Part shown: one piece after another, positions 18,033-27,159 of the stretch
Position numbering within the stretch: position 1 is the stretch's first letter
Layout: every line of letters begins with the position of its first letter
Assembly: GCA_002328185.1 (NCBI GenBank)
Contig: DCWQ01000041.1
Span: 167,157 to 231,156 of the forward strand
Reading direction: 5' to 3'
Source of the DNA: Dehalococcoidia bacterium UBA2158
Lineage (GTDB): Bacteria > Chloroflexota > Dehalococcoidia > Lucifugimonadales > UBA3495
DNA: 64,000 nt
Made by a program: the position numbers and the translations under genes
The notes under the pieces: generated by a model
The model's database searches: none
What the model saw: only the letters and a program-made list of their open reading frames with translations
Told to the model about the DNA's origin: nothing

Positions 18033-19343
18033 TCAACTTGAGACATCTTCAGCTTCTGCGGGTTCGTCGGTTATCGGTGATAGATGGCTACTCAAATTTC
18101 GCACTCTGGGGTTGACGGTGGCCGGGCCCAGGGCGAAGAGGGCCACGGCCAGACCCCCGGCGGCGATGGCGATGGGCGCGGTGAATAAACTTGTCAACGC
18201 GCTGGCCTGCAACCCGCCCAGGGGCATGATGCTCCAGGTCATACCATAGAACCCCATGACCCGTCCCCGCATCCGGTCTGGAACCATGATCTGTAGCGAA
18301 CTCTGGATGGAGATCATGTAAACGGAATTAAAGATTCCCACGACGAACATGATGCCCATGGCTAGCAACAGGGATCCTACGTATTCGGCGGTCAGGGCGA
18401 ACGTTGCCACCGCCAGGCCGAATAAGACCGCCCCGCCGATGATGGCCAGGCCGCGGTTGGGCACGGCGCCTCTAGCGCCGATGTACAAGGTGTTGATCAG
18501 GGCTCCGGCCCCAGACATGCCAAGCAGCAGGCCCTGTCCCTTGGCGCCCACTTCAAGAATGTCCACGGCGAATATGGGCATCAGCATGACGTAGGCCATG
18601 CCGAAGAAACTATTGAAAAAGGTCATACCGATCAAGAACGCGAATATGGAATTGACCTTGATGAACTTCAAGCCCTCTTGAATGTCCTGGATCGGGTTGC
18701 CGATGGCTCCCCGGGGAATGGGCGGGACCTTGAGACGGGCCATCACCACAGCCAGCACTACGAACCCCATCCCGGATATGTACATGGCCGATTGGGTGTT
18801 GATCAGGTCGATCAGAATCCCAGCGATGCCGGGGGCCACGATCCGGGTGCCCTGCCAGATTACTGAGTTCATCGCCACCGCGCTCATCATTACCTTGCGA
18901 TCTATGAGGTGGGGATAGAGCGCCTGGCGGGCCGGATTGTCGAACGCCTCCACTCCGCCAGCCAAGAGGGCAACCACCAATACATGCCAAGACTCCACCA
19001 CGCTCAGTAATGTGAGCGTGGCCAGAAGAAATATCAGGCTGCCTGTGGTGAGCTGCGTGAAGATGATCAGGCGGCGCTTGTCCAAGCGGTCCGCGAAGAC
19101 CCCGCCAAAGAGGTTGAAGAATATGGCTGGGATCGCGTTGGCCGCACCGACCAAGCCCAGGGACCAAGGGTCGCCGGTGATCTCGTAGATCAGCCAACCC
19201 TGCCCAACCCGGAACATCTGGAACCCACTGACCGACGCCAACAGACCCAGCCAATAGGCCCGGTAGGCCGGATAACGGAGGGCGGGCGGAATTCCGAAAC
19301 CGCTCTGTTCAACCGATGGGTTATTTGGGGGAGGTTCGTGCAA
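18033..19343 (-). CDS. MFS transporter of the MFS_3 (EntS-like) type
   Basis: A 436-residue twelve-helix carrier. It has FRVGQGWLIYEITGDPWSLG and GGVFADRLDKRRLII (motif A), then VEAFDNPARQALYPHLI, a hallmark of the EntS/MFS_3 exporters. Members export siderophores, macrolides or other small molecules. The apparent start is TTG at 19343 with no clear ribosome-binding site. It stands alone upstream of hemA on the same strand. The substrate is unknown. Confidence 0.85.
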   Translation of the reverse strand: MHEPPPNNPSVEQSGFGIPPALRYPAYRAYWLGLLASVSGFQMFRVGQGWLIYEITGDPWSLGLVGAANAIPAIFFNLFGGVFADRLDKRRLIIFTQLTTGSLIFLLATLTLLSVVESWHVLVVALLAGGVEAFDNPARQALYPHLIDRKVMMSAVAMNSVIWQGTRIVAPGIAGILIDLINTQSAMYISGMGFVVLAVVMARLKVPPIPRGAIGNPIQDIQEGLKFIKVNSIFAFLIGMTFFNSFFGMAYVMLMPIFAVDILEVGAKGQGLLLGMSGAGALINTLYIGARGAVPNRGLAIIGGAVLFGLAVATFALTAEYVGSLLLAMGIMFVVGIFNSVYMISIQSSLQIMVPDRMRGRVMGFYGMTWSIMPLGGLQASALTSLFTAPIAIAAGGLAVALFALGPATVNPRVRNLSSHLSPITDEPAEAEDVSS

Positions 19344-19450
19344 ATCTATCTGGAAGCCGGCGGTGTTTTACTGTGTTTCCGGTATTTCATGAAGGGCAGG
19401 GCAGGTTGGTTACCGGCCAAATACTAACAGCGGTGAGGGCGAGTGCCAAT

Positions 19451-19491
19451 CGGCAAAATAAAAGGGCCTCCTGAAAATTTGGAGGCCCTTT
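19451..19491 (-). terminator. Strong intrinsic terminator after the SWIM gene
   Basis: An 11-bp perfect stem (AAAGGGCCTCC with GGAGGCCCTTT) and a 9-base loop. On the minus strand it is followed by TTTTATTTT. It lies about 75 bases after the stop of the SWIM-domain gene at 19566. Confidence 0.85.
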
Positions 19492-19565
19492 ATCACGACA
19501 TGGTTCGCATGCGGCCCGTTTCCCGGACCGCAATGGTCGTCTCCTTGGAATGTTAGCCGGGTGAC

Positions 19566-19820
19566 TTAGTTGGTCTCTACCGGCTCGGGCTGATCGGTCA
19601 GCATCTCGTCCAGGATTCGTTGGAGGGCCATGGTGTGGCTGCAAACTTCCCTGTTGGCGAAGAAATGGCATTCACAACGCCAGGCGCCGTCCTCAAACCG
19701 GACATCGTACTGGTCGTGGTTGCCTTTGAATGTCGCGGCGAAACTCGTGATATTTACTCGGTCTTTCTCTTCAGCGTATTGCCTGGCCTTTTCAATCTTG
19801 CCGATAATGCTGGAGTCCAT
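19566..19820 (-). CDS. Small SWIM-type zinc-finger protein
   Basis: An 84-residue protein. The C-terminal half has a CxCx8CxH pattern (C49, C51, C60, H62; CECHFFANREVCSHTMAL), the zinc ligands of SWIM domains. The N-terminal half is a helix and a strand pair. SWIM domains usually bind nucleic acid or partner proteins and often occur with Swi2/Snf2 or recombination factors; here the domain is alone. The ATG at 19820 has AGGAGG five bases upstream, preferred over the GTG at 19826. The gene has its own strong terminator, suggesting an independent small transcript. Confidence 0.7.
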   Translation of the reverse strand: MDSSIIGKIEKARQYAEEKDRVNITSFAATFKGNHDQYDVRFEDGAWRCECHFFANREVCSHTMALQRILDEMLTDQPEPVETN

Positions 19821-20160
19821 CAACACCTCCTACTACACCGACAGTGGACGCGTTCGGAGACCGAAAATTCGCGCCCGTCAACTAAATCTTAAGGGTGTCA
19901 ACCTTTATGGTCAAGCAAGATTATGCCAACTGAAAAGCAATATGCCATGGGCCACCTGTCATCTCATTTCCGGGCCAGTCAGCGGCGGTAACCGTTGACT
20001 GCCTATACGTAGTCAAATACAATTCAATCCAACCCCTTCGTAGAGCGTATTCCGTAATTTTGGCGACCTGTTTTCGACGCCAAAGAGAGTTTTGACCGGC
20101 TCGGCAGCCCAGTTAATGAAAAACCAGAAATACCCAAAGGAAGACCCCGAAAGGTAAACA
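19821..20160. other. Gene-free gap between the SWIM gene and alaS
   Basis: About 340 bases between divergent genes. It must hold the promoters of both. No T-box leader motif (AGGGTGGNACCGCG type) and no other RNA or repeat is recognisable. Confidence 0.5.
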
Positions 20161-23100
20161 ATGAACGGCGACCAGATCAGAGATTCTTTCATCAAGTTTT
20201 TTGAGAGCAAAGGGCACCAGCATATGCCCTCGGCCTCGTTGGTACCGGCTGGCGACCCGACCCTGCTTTTCACCAGCGCCGGTATGGTGCCGTTCAAGCC
20301 TTTCTTCATGGGCGAGCAAACCCCGCCGTCCAAGCGGCTGACCAGCAGCCAGAAGAGCTTCCGCACCACCGACATCGACGAGGTGGGCGACCACAAACAC
20401 CTGACCTTCTTCGAGATGCTGGGTAACTTTAGCATCGGCGATTATTTTAAAAAGGGCGCGGTGGGCTTCTGCTGGGAGTTGGTCACCGAGCTATTCAAGC
20501 TGGACCCAGAGCGTCTCTATGTCACCATCCACCTGGGCGACGATGAAGCCTACGCCATCTGGCGGGACCAGGTCGGCGTCCCTGCGGAGCGCATCTACCG
20601 CTACGGCGACAAGGATAACTGGTGGGGCCCGGCTGGCAACGAAGGACCCACCGGCCCCTGCTCCGAGGTCCACTATGACGGCGGCTCGGAGAAGGGTTGC
20701 CACGACGGCCGGATGATGCCGCCCGATGACCTCACCGCCCAGTTCCGCAGCGAGTTGAAGTCCGGGGAGGCACAGCCCATTAACGGCTGCCACCCCAACT
20801 GCGACTGCGAACGATTCGTGGAGCTGTGGAACCTCGTCTTCATGCAGTTTTACCAGGACACCGGTGGCGACCGGACACCCTTACCCGCTCCATCCGTGGA
20901 CACTGGCATGGGCCTGGAACGGGCGATGGTCATCCTACAAGGCAAGAATAATATCTACGAGACTGATCTCTTCGTTCCCATCATTGACCGGGTTAGCCAA
21001 CTGACCGGCAAGACCTACGGGAAAGACACTGACACCGACTACGCCATGAGGGTGGTCGTCGAGCACGCCCGCGCGGCCGCCTTCCTGATCGGCGACGGCG
21101 TGGTGCCGGGTAACGAAGGCCGGGGCTACGTCCTTCGCCGGGTCATCCGCCGCGCCATCCGCTACGGACGCCAACTAGGCCTCGAAGAAGCGTTCCTGAC
21201 CGAGGTCGTCGAATCAGTCATCCCCCAATTCAACGGAGTCTACAAAGAACTCTCACAGAACCATGAGTTCATACAGCGGGTCATCAGTCTTGAGGAGAAA
21301 GGGTTTGCCGAGGCTTATGAACGGGGTATCGACATACTGAATGGCATGATCAAGGGTCGGGCAAAATCCGCTAATGAACTTGAGAATTCTTTAGTTGAGA
21401 CGGGTATTGTTTCTCCTGCGGGAACCAATTTAACTGGTATCGACGACCTATATGTTTTCGAAGACAAGGAGGGTGAAAACGCTGGAGCGGTGTTAGCTCA
21501 TATGGCCTTGATGAAGCGATCTGAGTCATATCAAGTTCTAGGCGACGACCTCCAACTGGCCTACCGGAAAGCGGTAGGAGATATGGAGGAGTTGCTCACA
21601 GGGAACGAGATTTTCACCCTTTACGACACTTACGGCTTCCCGCCGGAACTTACAGCCGAGATTGCCAAAGAACACGGCCTGGAAGTGGACATGGAGGGCT
21701 TCGAGAGGGAGATGGACGCTCAAAAAGAGCAGTCCCGCTCCTCTGGCTCGTTCTCCGGCGCTATGGAGATGCAGACCTCCTACTCGGACTTGGGTCTGGA
21801 CGCCAGCGAGTTCGTGGGCTACAACCTGATTGAGCAGGACGCCAAAATCGCCGCCATACTTTCAGGCGGCATATCCGTAGACCACGCCACCCAGGGGCAG
21901 CAAGTAGAAATAGTGATCAGCCAGTCCCCCTTCTACGCAGAGGGCGGCGGGCAGTTGGGAGACCGGGGCGTTATCAGCGGCCCCAACGGTGTCGTCATAG
22001 TGGCGGATACTCAGAGTCCGGTGGCGGGGCTGATAGTCCAGCTAGGGATGGTCGACCAGGGCGAAATATCCGTTGGCGACGCGGTCACAGCCTCAGTTGA
22101 AGCGGCGCGCCGCCTGGACTCATCCCGGAACCACAGTGGCACCCACATCCTGCACGCGGCTCTGCGCTCGGTGCTGGGAGCCCACGTCCGGCAGGCCGGT
22201 TCATTCGTGGCCCCGGAACGGCTGCGCTTCGACTTCAGCCACGTGAGCGCTCTGACCCGTGATGAATTGCTGTCGGTCCAATCTCTGGCCAACGACAAAG
22301 TGCGCGGCAACCTGTCTGTGACCTTCCATGAGACCAGTTACAGCGAGGCGGTCCGAGAGGGCGCTTTGGCCTTTTTCGGAGACCGTTACGGCGACGTGGT
22401 GCGGGTGGTCACTATGGCACCCGAGCCCCATTTAATCGAAGATGCTTTCAGCGTCGAGGTTTGCGGAGGTACCCACGTCTCTGCCACTGGACAGGTGGGC
22501 GCGCTGGTGGTTCTGGGCGAGTCCAGCATCGGTGGCGGTATGCGCCGTATCGAGGCGGTAACTGGAAGGGCTGCGGAAGGATTATTTGTGCAGCAGTCTG
22601 ACCGTCTGGAAGCGTTATCTAAAAAGCTCCAGACTCCTGTTGCCGACCTGGAAGCCCGGTTGGACAGCTTCATGCAGGAGAACGACGACCTCCGGAAGCA
22701 ATTGGAAGGGTTCCAGAAGACTTCGCTGCGGGACGAGGCCGAGGAACTACTGAAACAGGTCCAGGACGTTGATGGCGCCAAGGTGGTGGCCGGACGTACC
22801 TCGGCCGCCAGCGCCGACGGCATGCGGGAGATGGGCGACTTCCTCAAGGACAAGCTGGGCAGTGTCGTGGTGGCGTTGGCCGCAGTAGTGGAGGGCAGCC
22901 CCATCCTGATCACTATGGTCACCCCGGACCTGGTGGAACGGGGCCTGCACGCCGGAAATCTCGCCCGAGACACCGCCAAGGTCATGGGTGGCGGCGGCGG
23001 TGGACGTCCCGAGATGGCCCAAGCCGGCGGAAAGCAGCCTGAAAAAGTAGATGAAGCTCTGAGTCGTGTTCCAGCTTTGGTACGCCAGGGGCTTTCTTAG
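20161..23100 (+). CDS. alaS: Alanyl-tRNA synthetase with a large internal insertion
   Basis: A 979-residue AlaRS (usual bacterial length about 870-880). It begins with the class II catalytic core (FFESKGH, PTLLFTSAGMVPFKP, EIFTLYDTYGFP). It continues with the editing domain zinc site (HSGTHILH near 657-661, and CGGTH near 767-771) and a C-terminal DHHA1 domain with GGGGGGRPEMAQAGG. Residues about 395-480, just before the conserved LYDTYGFP block, form an extra segment not normally present; 25 of the 60 bases at 21361-21420 are G/C, versus 45 of 60 at 21061-21120. Another Cys-rich insert (GCHPNCDCERF) precedes WNLVFMQF. The gene is followed closely by ruvX. Confidence 0.95.
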   Translation: MNGDQIRDSFIKFFESKGHQHMPSASLVPAGDPTLLFTSAGMVPFKPFFMGEQTPPSKRLTSSQKSFRTTDIDEVGDHKHLTFFEMLGNFSIGDYFKKGAVGFCWELVTELFKLDPERLYVTIHLGDDEAYAIWRDQVGVPAERIYRYGDKDNWWGPAGNEGPTGPCSEVHYDGGSEKGCHDGRMMPPDDLTAQFRSELKSGEAQPINGCHPNCDCERFVELWNLVFMQFYQDTGGDRTPLPAPSVDTGMGLERAMVILQGKNNIYETDLFVPIIDRVSQLTGKTYGKDTDTDYAMRVVVEHARAAAFLIGDGVVPGNEGRGYVLRRVIRRAIRYGRQLGLEEAFLTEVVESVIPQFNGVYKELSQNHEFIQRVISLEEKGFAEAYERGIDILNGMIKGRAKSANELENSLVETGIVSPAGTNLTGIDDLYVFEDKEGENAGAVLAHMALMKRSESYQVLGDDLQLAYRKAVGDMEELLTGNEIFTLYDTYGFPPELTAEIAKEHGLEVDMEGFEREMDAQKEQSRSSGSFSGAMEMQTSYSDLGLDASEFVGYNLIEQDAKIAAILSGGISVDHATQGQQVEIVISQSPFYAEGGGQLGDRGVISGPNGVVIVADTQSPVAGLIVQLGMVDQGEISVGDAVTASVEAARRLDSSRNHSGTHILHAALRSVLGAHVRQAGSFVAPERLRFDFSHVSALTRDELLSVQSLANDKVRGNLSVTFHETSYSEAVREGALAFFGDRYGDVVRVVTMAPEPHLIEDAFSVEVCGGTHVSATGQVGALVVLGESSIGGGMRRIEAVTGRAAEGLFVQQSDRLEALSKKLQTPVADLEARLDSFMQENDDLRKQLEGFQKTSLRDEAEELLKQVQDVDGAKVVAGRTSAASADGMREMGDFLKDKLGSVVVALAAVVEGSPILITMVTPDLVERGLHAGNLARDTAKVMGGGGGGRPEMAQAGGKQPEKVDEALSRVPALVRQGLS

Positions 23101-23107
23101 ATCGGCG

Positions 23108-23539
23108 ATGGCGGAGCAGCCGAAACTGATCGCCCTCGACCTTGGTGAGCGCCGCATCGGTCTGGCGGTCAGCGGACCGGGCGGAATGTCGTTGCCGGCG
23201 GGCCACATCGTCCGCAGCAAACTGGCCCAAGACGTCCAGAAGGTCATCGACTCGGCCAAAGAGCACCAGGCCCAGGGCGTCGTCGTTGGCATCCCCTACA
23301 CCTTGGACGGCAAAGTTGGAGAGGCTGTGAGATTGGCCCGCGGTTTCATCCGAGCCCTACGCCGGACCATCAGCGAAAAATCCCTTGCAATCTACGAGGT
23401 GGACGAGCGCTACACCAGCGTTGAAGCTGAGGGACTGCTGCGGGAGTCCGGGGTGCAGCCTTCAAGGGACCGGGCGTCGGTGGACGAGACTGCGGCGATG
23501 CTGATTCTGCAGCGGTTTTTAGCTTCTCGGGAGAATTGA
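23108..23539 (+). CDS. ruvX: Holliday junction resolvase-like YqgF/RuvX
   Basis: A 143-residue RNase H-fold protein. It has LIALDLGERRIGLAVS (first acidic residue), VVVGIPYTLDGKVG, DERYTSVEAEGLL and a final acidic residue in DETAAMLILQRFL, all as in YqgF. Family members act in 16S rRNA 5' maturation and possibly junction resolution. I use the ATG at 23108, seven bases after the alaS stop; alaS-ruvX is a common bacterial order. Co-transcription is very likely. Confidence 0.92.
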   Translation: MAEQPKLIALDLGERRIGLAVSGPGGMSLPAGHIVRSKLAQDVQKVIDSAKEHQAQGVVVGIPYTLDGKVGEAVRLARGFIRALRRTISEKSLAIYEVDERYTSVEAEGLLRESGVQPSRDRASVDETAAMLILQRFLASREN

Positions 23540-23558
23540 TTTAGTAGGAATGAGGGGT

Positions 23559-23612
23559 GCCCCATCCTAACCTTCCCCCTTTCCGCGAAAGGATGATGAG
23601 GGAAGGGACTCT
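23559..23612. repeat. Degenerate dispersed intergenic repeat
   Basis: The sequence CCCCATCCTAACCTTCCCCC followed by AAAGGATGATGAGGGAAGGG resembles the CCCTCACCCTAACC...GGGAGAGGG intergenic repeat family seen in many environmental bacteria. It is imperfectly palindromic and lies between convergent genes, so it could help termination. Confidence 0.4.
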
Positions 23613-23628
23613 TTCTTCCCTTTGCGAG

Positions 23629-25269
23629 TTACTCTGCTGCGGCGTGTTTGGCCGCCAGATAGCCGAAGGTCATGGCGCCGCCTAGCTCACAGCCTGCTTG
23701 GTAGCCGATGCCGTAGAAATGGGCGCTGGTGCTGCCACAGGCGTAGAGTCCCGGTATGGGCTGGCCCCGCACGTGCAACACTTGGGCGAATTCGTTGGTC
23801 ATGAGACCGGTGGAGCCAGTGGCCGCCGGTTCCAGGGGTAGACCGTAATAAGGCGGCTGGTCCAGGGGGCCTAGGTTGGGGTTAGGCTCGTGCGTCAGGT
23901 CGCCGCTGATGGAATTGGCGAAGGGGAACTCGCCCCGGCCAAAGTCCTGGTCTTTCCCAGCAACCGCGAACCGGTTGAACCGCCGGATGGTCTTGGCTAA
24001 TCCGTCCCCATCGATGCCGAGATCATAGGCCAATCCATTGATGCTTTTATTTCGCACCAGCCAATCGGGAATGTCTTGGCCTGGCTGGATGCTGCCGAGT
24101 CCATACTTATCCAGGTAGGTCTGGTCGAAGACCAAGAAGCAGGGCACGTTGACGTACCGGTGGCGCCGAACGTCGAAATTGCGCAGGGTGGAGCCTACCT
24201 GCTGGCCGATAGACTCGTCGGAGAACCGGTTACCGTCCAGGTTCACCAAGATGCTGTGGGGAAACCCCGATTCGTTGTTGGTCACGCCCCGGTATAACGG
24301 AGTACCGTAGTGGTCCTCCCCTGGGATGACGTACAGCAGGTCTTGCTGGAACATGGGTTTGACGCTGATGGCCGCGCCGATCTCGCCAGCCATCAACACC
24401 GAGTCGCCGTCCACGCTGGGCGGCAACAGCGATTCTGTGGCGTGCATCTCGCTGAACCGCCTGGTCAAAGAGTTGTCTCTAATGTTGGTCCCGGTGGCGA
24501 GGACAACGCCCTTCCGCGCCATGATCCGGACATCTTCGCGTCCTTGCCTGGCCAGCACCCCACGCACCCGGCCACCTTCCACGATCAGGGAGCGTACCTG
24601 AGTATCAAGGTGAAAGGGGATATCGCGCTGCAGCACCGCGCTCATCAGGTGGCCGATCAGGCCGGCCCCGAAGGTGCGGATATCCTGCTCCATGCGCTCC
24701 CGGATAAGCCGGCGGTCCCAATTTTGGGGTTTCGCCCGGCCGCCCCAACTGGCAACCTCCTCGAACGTCGCACGGTGCGTGACCGCTGGAGCAGCACGCA
24801 GGTGACTGTGCCACTTGCCGAGAGACTTGGCTTCGAATGGCCTGACTTGCAGATTGCGTCCTTCGCCCAGAGAGCCAGGCGCCATCCCCTGGAAGTAATC
24901 GGGGAAGCCTGGCACCACATAGAAAGGAATCCCCACATCGTCGCAGAAGAACTTGAGTGCTTCCGGAGAGTTTTCGATATAAGCCCGGAGGCTGCTGCCT
25001 AGCTCGTGTCCGGCTGCCAGGTGCAGAAGATAGTCATAGGCGTCTTCCCTGGAATCCTTGATTCCCAAAGCCTGTTCCAAGTGGTTGTCGCCCACCCAAA
25101 CTATCCCGTATGAATAGGTAGTTCCACCGCCGTAAACCTCGGACTTCTCCAGGATGACGGTTTCCAGGCCCTGCGCTTGGGCCGCCAGGGCTGCGCAGCT
25201 TGCCCCCATGCCTGATCCGACGGCAATGATGTCTACTTCTTGGTCCGATGTGGGACTTGAAGTGTCCAT
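23629..25269 (-). CDS. FAD-dependent oxidoreductase (3-ketosteroid dehydrogenase / fumarate reductase flavoprotein family)
   Basis: About 546 residues. The FAD-binding AVGSGMGASCAALAAQ is at 16-31, followed by EKSEVYGGGTTYSYG, KGVVLATG in the middle, and a C-terminal FAD block GLYACGSTSAHFYGIGYQAG with GGAMTFGYLAA. The architecture fits the FAD_binding_2 family that includes 3-oxosteroid-1-dehydrogenases, which desaturate or reduce ketone-containing rings. I choose ATG 25269 with AAGGAG seven bases upstream. It is divergent from an amidohydrolase gene, with 120 bases between them. The substrate is unknown. Confidence 0.85.
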   Translation of the reverse strand: MDTSSPTSDQEVDIIAVGSGMGASCAALAAQAQGLETVILEKSEVYGGGTTYSYGIVWVGDNHLEQALGIKDSREDAYDYLLHLAAGHELGSSLRAYIENSPEALKFFCDDVGIPFYVVPGFPDYFQGMAPGSLGEGRNLQVRPFEAKSLGKWHSHLRAAPAVTHRATFEEVASWGGRAKPQNWDRRLIRERMEQDIRTFGAGLIGHLMSAVLQRDIPFHLDTQVRSLIVEGGRVRGVLARQGREDVRIMARKGVVLATGTNIRDNSLTRRFSEMHATESLLPPSVDGDSVLMAGEIGAAISVKPMFQQDLLYVIPGEDHYGTPLYRGVTNNESGFPHSILVNLDGNRFSDESIGQQVGSTLRNFDVRRHRYVNVPCFLVFDQTYLDKYGLGSIQPGQDIPDWLVRNKSINGLAYDLGIDGDGLAKTIRRFNRFAVAGKDQDFGRGEFPFANSISGDLTHEPNPNLGPLDQPPYYGLPLEPAATGSTGLMTNEFAQVLHVRGQPIPGLYACGSTSAHFYGIGYQAGCELGGAMTFGYLAAKHAAAE

Positions 25270-25389
25270 CAAGTCACTCCTTGTTGGCTGGAAATTGGCC
25301 TATCATACAGCAGCCGTGCGCCAAGTCAGATAAGAGCCTACAATGCCGGTGCGACCTGAATATCGATTAATTACCTGGGAGAGCCAGAC

Positions 25390-27006
25390 ATGACCAACAC
25401 CAACGGCAAGGCCGAAACGGTTATCAAGAACACCAATATCATGACCATGGACACCAAACGCCCCAGAGCGCAGGCGGTGGCCATGACCCACGGCAGGTTC
25501 GCCGGAGTTGGCAGTAACGAGGACATGGAAGGTCTCATTGGGCCGAACACAAAGGTGCTTGACATGGGCGGCAAGACGACGTTGCCCGGGTTCATTGACG
25601 GTCATATCCACGTGTTGAGCAGCGGCATCCGCCACGTGATGTCCGCCGACTGCGACGTGCCGACTCTGAAGCAAGTCCAGGCCGGCCTTAAAGAACGAGC
25701 CGACAAGACCCCGGCCGGTGAGTGGGTGCAGGGGTTCAAGTTTGACGACACCAAGACCGACCGCACCGCCTCCAACGAGGGCCGTCATCTATATCGTGAG
25801 GATCTGGACGCTGTGACCACGGACCATCCGATGATGGTGTCCCACCGGGCCGGGCACGTCTACTATATGAATACGGCAGGTCTGGAAGCAGGCGGTTTCA
25901 ACGATGAAACTCCGGACCCGCCCGGTGGCAGGCTGGGCCGCGACCCGGATACCGGAAAGTTGAACGGCATAGTCTACGAGCGCGCCATCGATCATGTGCG
26001 TTTCAACCTCATCCCGGTGGACACAGAAGAGATACGCCGTGAGGGTCTGCGGACCATCTGCAACATGCTGAACCGGGTCGGCCTGACCAGCGTCCATGAC
26101 GCCAGGGTGACGACCGAGGAATTCCAGACCTATCAGGACGGCAAGGCCGCCGGGGATCTGAGTCTCCGGGTGTATGCCCTGATGTGGTACCCACAGTTCC
26201 CGGCGCTGCGTGAGGCCGGAATCAAGACCGGCTTGGGCGACGATCTGCTGCGCGTAGGCGGCATCAAAATGGTGGCCGACGGCGCCATCGCTTCCCGCAC
26301 CGCCTACCTGTCCGAGCCTTACATCGGTTCCACCTGCGACCACGGCATCCTGGCCATGGAGCAAGACGAGATCGAGCAGCAGGTGATGGACATGCACCGG
26401 GCCGGCTTCCAAGTCTGCATCCACGCCAACGGTGACCTGACCATCGACATGGTTCTGACCGCCTACGAGAGGGCCCAGAAAGCTCACCCCAGGTCTGACG
26501 TCCGGCACCGTATCGAGCACTGCACTCTGGTTAATCCGGAGCTGCTCGGTAGGATGAAAGCCCTAGGTGTTATCGCCACGCCCTTCTGCACCTACGTCTA
26601 TCACCACGGCGAGAAGATGCGTTACTACGGCGAGCAGAGGCTGGAGTGGATGTTCGCCCAACGGTCGTTTATCGACTCGGGCGTGGTCTCCACCGGGGCC
26701 ACCGATTACCCGCCTGGGCCCTTCGAGCCGCTGCTGGGGATCCAGAGTTGCGTCACCCGCACCGACAGCACAGGCAAGGAATGGGGCGCCAACCAGAAGA
26801 TATCCATCGAGGAAGCCCTGCGGCTGTACACGGTGAACGGCGCCTACGCATCATTCGAAGAAAACATCAAGGGTTCGGTGGAGATCGGAAAACTGGCGGA
26901 CCTGGTGGTCTTGGGCAGCGATCCCACACAGATAGACCCCCTCGGGATCAGGGATATCTCGATCGATCGGACCATAGTTGGCGGAGAGACAGTGTATGAG
27001 AACTAG
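25390..27006 (+). CDS. Amidohydrolase family 3 (YtcJ-like) metal-dependent hydrolase
   Basis: A 538-residue amidohydrolase. The N-terminal beta-sandwich is followed by LPGFIDGHIHVLSSG (metal ligands H72 and H74). Later come GGIKMVADGAIASRTAYL, HANGDLTIDMVL, HRIEHCTLV, STGATDYPPGPFEPL and ADLVVLGSDP. This is the pattern of the YtcJ/NfdA N-formamide or exoenzyme-regulator-like branch. It probably cleaves a C-N bond in a small organic molecule in the cytoplasm. The start ATG is clear. No partner in the neighbourhood fixes the substrate. Confidence 0.88.
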   Translation: MTNTNGKAETVIKNTNIMTMDTKRPRAQAVAMTHGRFAGVGSNEDMEGLIGPNTKVLDMGGKTTLPGFIDGHIHVLSSGIRHVMSADCDVPTLKQVQAGLKERADKTPAGEWVQGFKFDDTKTDRTASNEGRHLYREDLDAVTTDHPMMVSHRAGHVYYMNTAGLEAGGFNDETPDPPGGRLGRDPDTGKLNGIVYERAIDHVRFNLIPVDTEEIRREGLRTICNMLNRVGLTSVHDARVTTEEFQTYQDGKAAGDLSLRVYALMWYPQFPALREAGIKTGLGDDLLRVGGIKMVADGAIASRTAYLSEPYIGSTCDHGILAMEQDEIEQQVMDMHRAGFQVCIHANGDLTIDMVLTAYERAQKAHPRSDVRHRIEHCTLVNPELLGRMKALGVIATPFCTYVYHHGEKMRYYGEQRLEWMFAQRSFIDSGVVSTGATDYPPGPFEPLLGIQSCVTRTDSTGKEWGANQKISIEEALRLYTVNGAYASFEENIKGSVEIGKLADLVVLGSDPTQIDPLGIRDISIDRTIVGGETVYEN

Positions 27007-27088
27007 AGGTATGGCATACCCATTTTGTTGATAACTTGGTATGCCAGTCGTTCGTGGTGAGCCCCGTCGAACCATGTTTGCGCAGAAA

Positions 27089-27118
27089 CGGGAGCCCTTC
27101 GACAGGCTCAGAATGAGG
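27089..27118. repeat. Dispersed intergenic repeat (CCTTCGACAGGCTCAG type)
   Basis: GAGCCCTTCGACAGGCTCAG followed by AATGAGGG matches a very common intergenic repeat of environmental genomes. It lies between an amidohydrolase and a convergent nitrilase-type gene. One copy was noticed in this window. Confidence 0.55.
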
Positions 27119-27159
27119 GGAACCCCGGAACCGGGTTTCCACAATCAGGTTTTGAGGGG

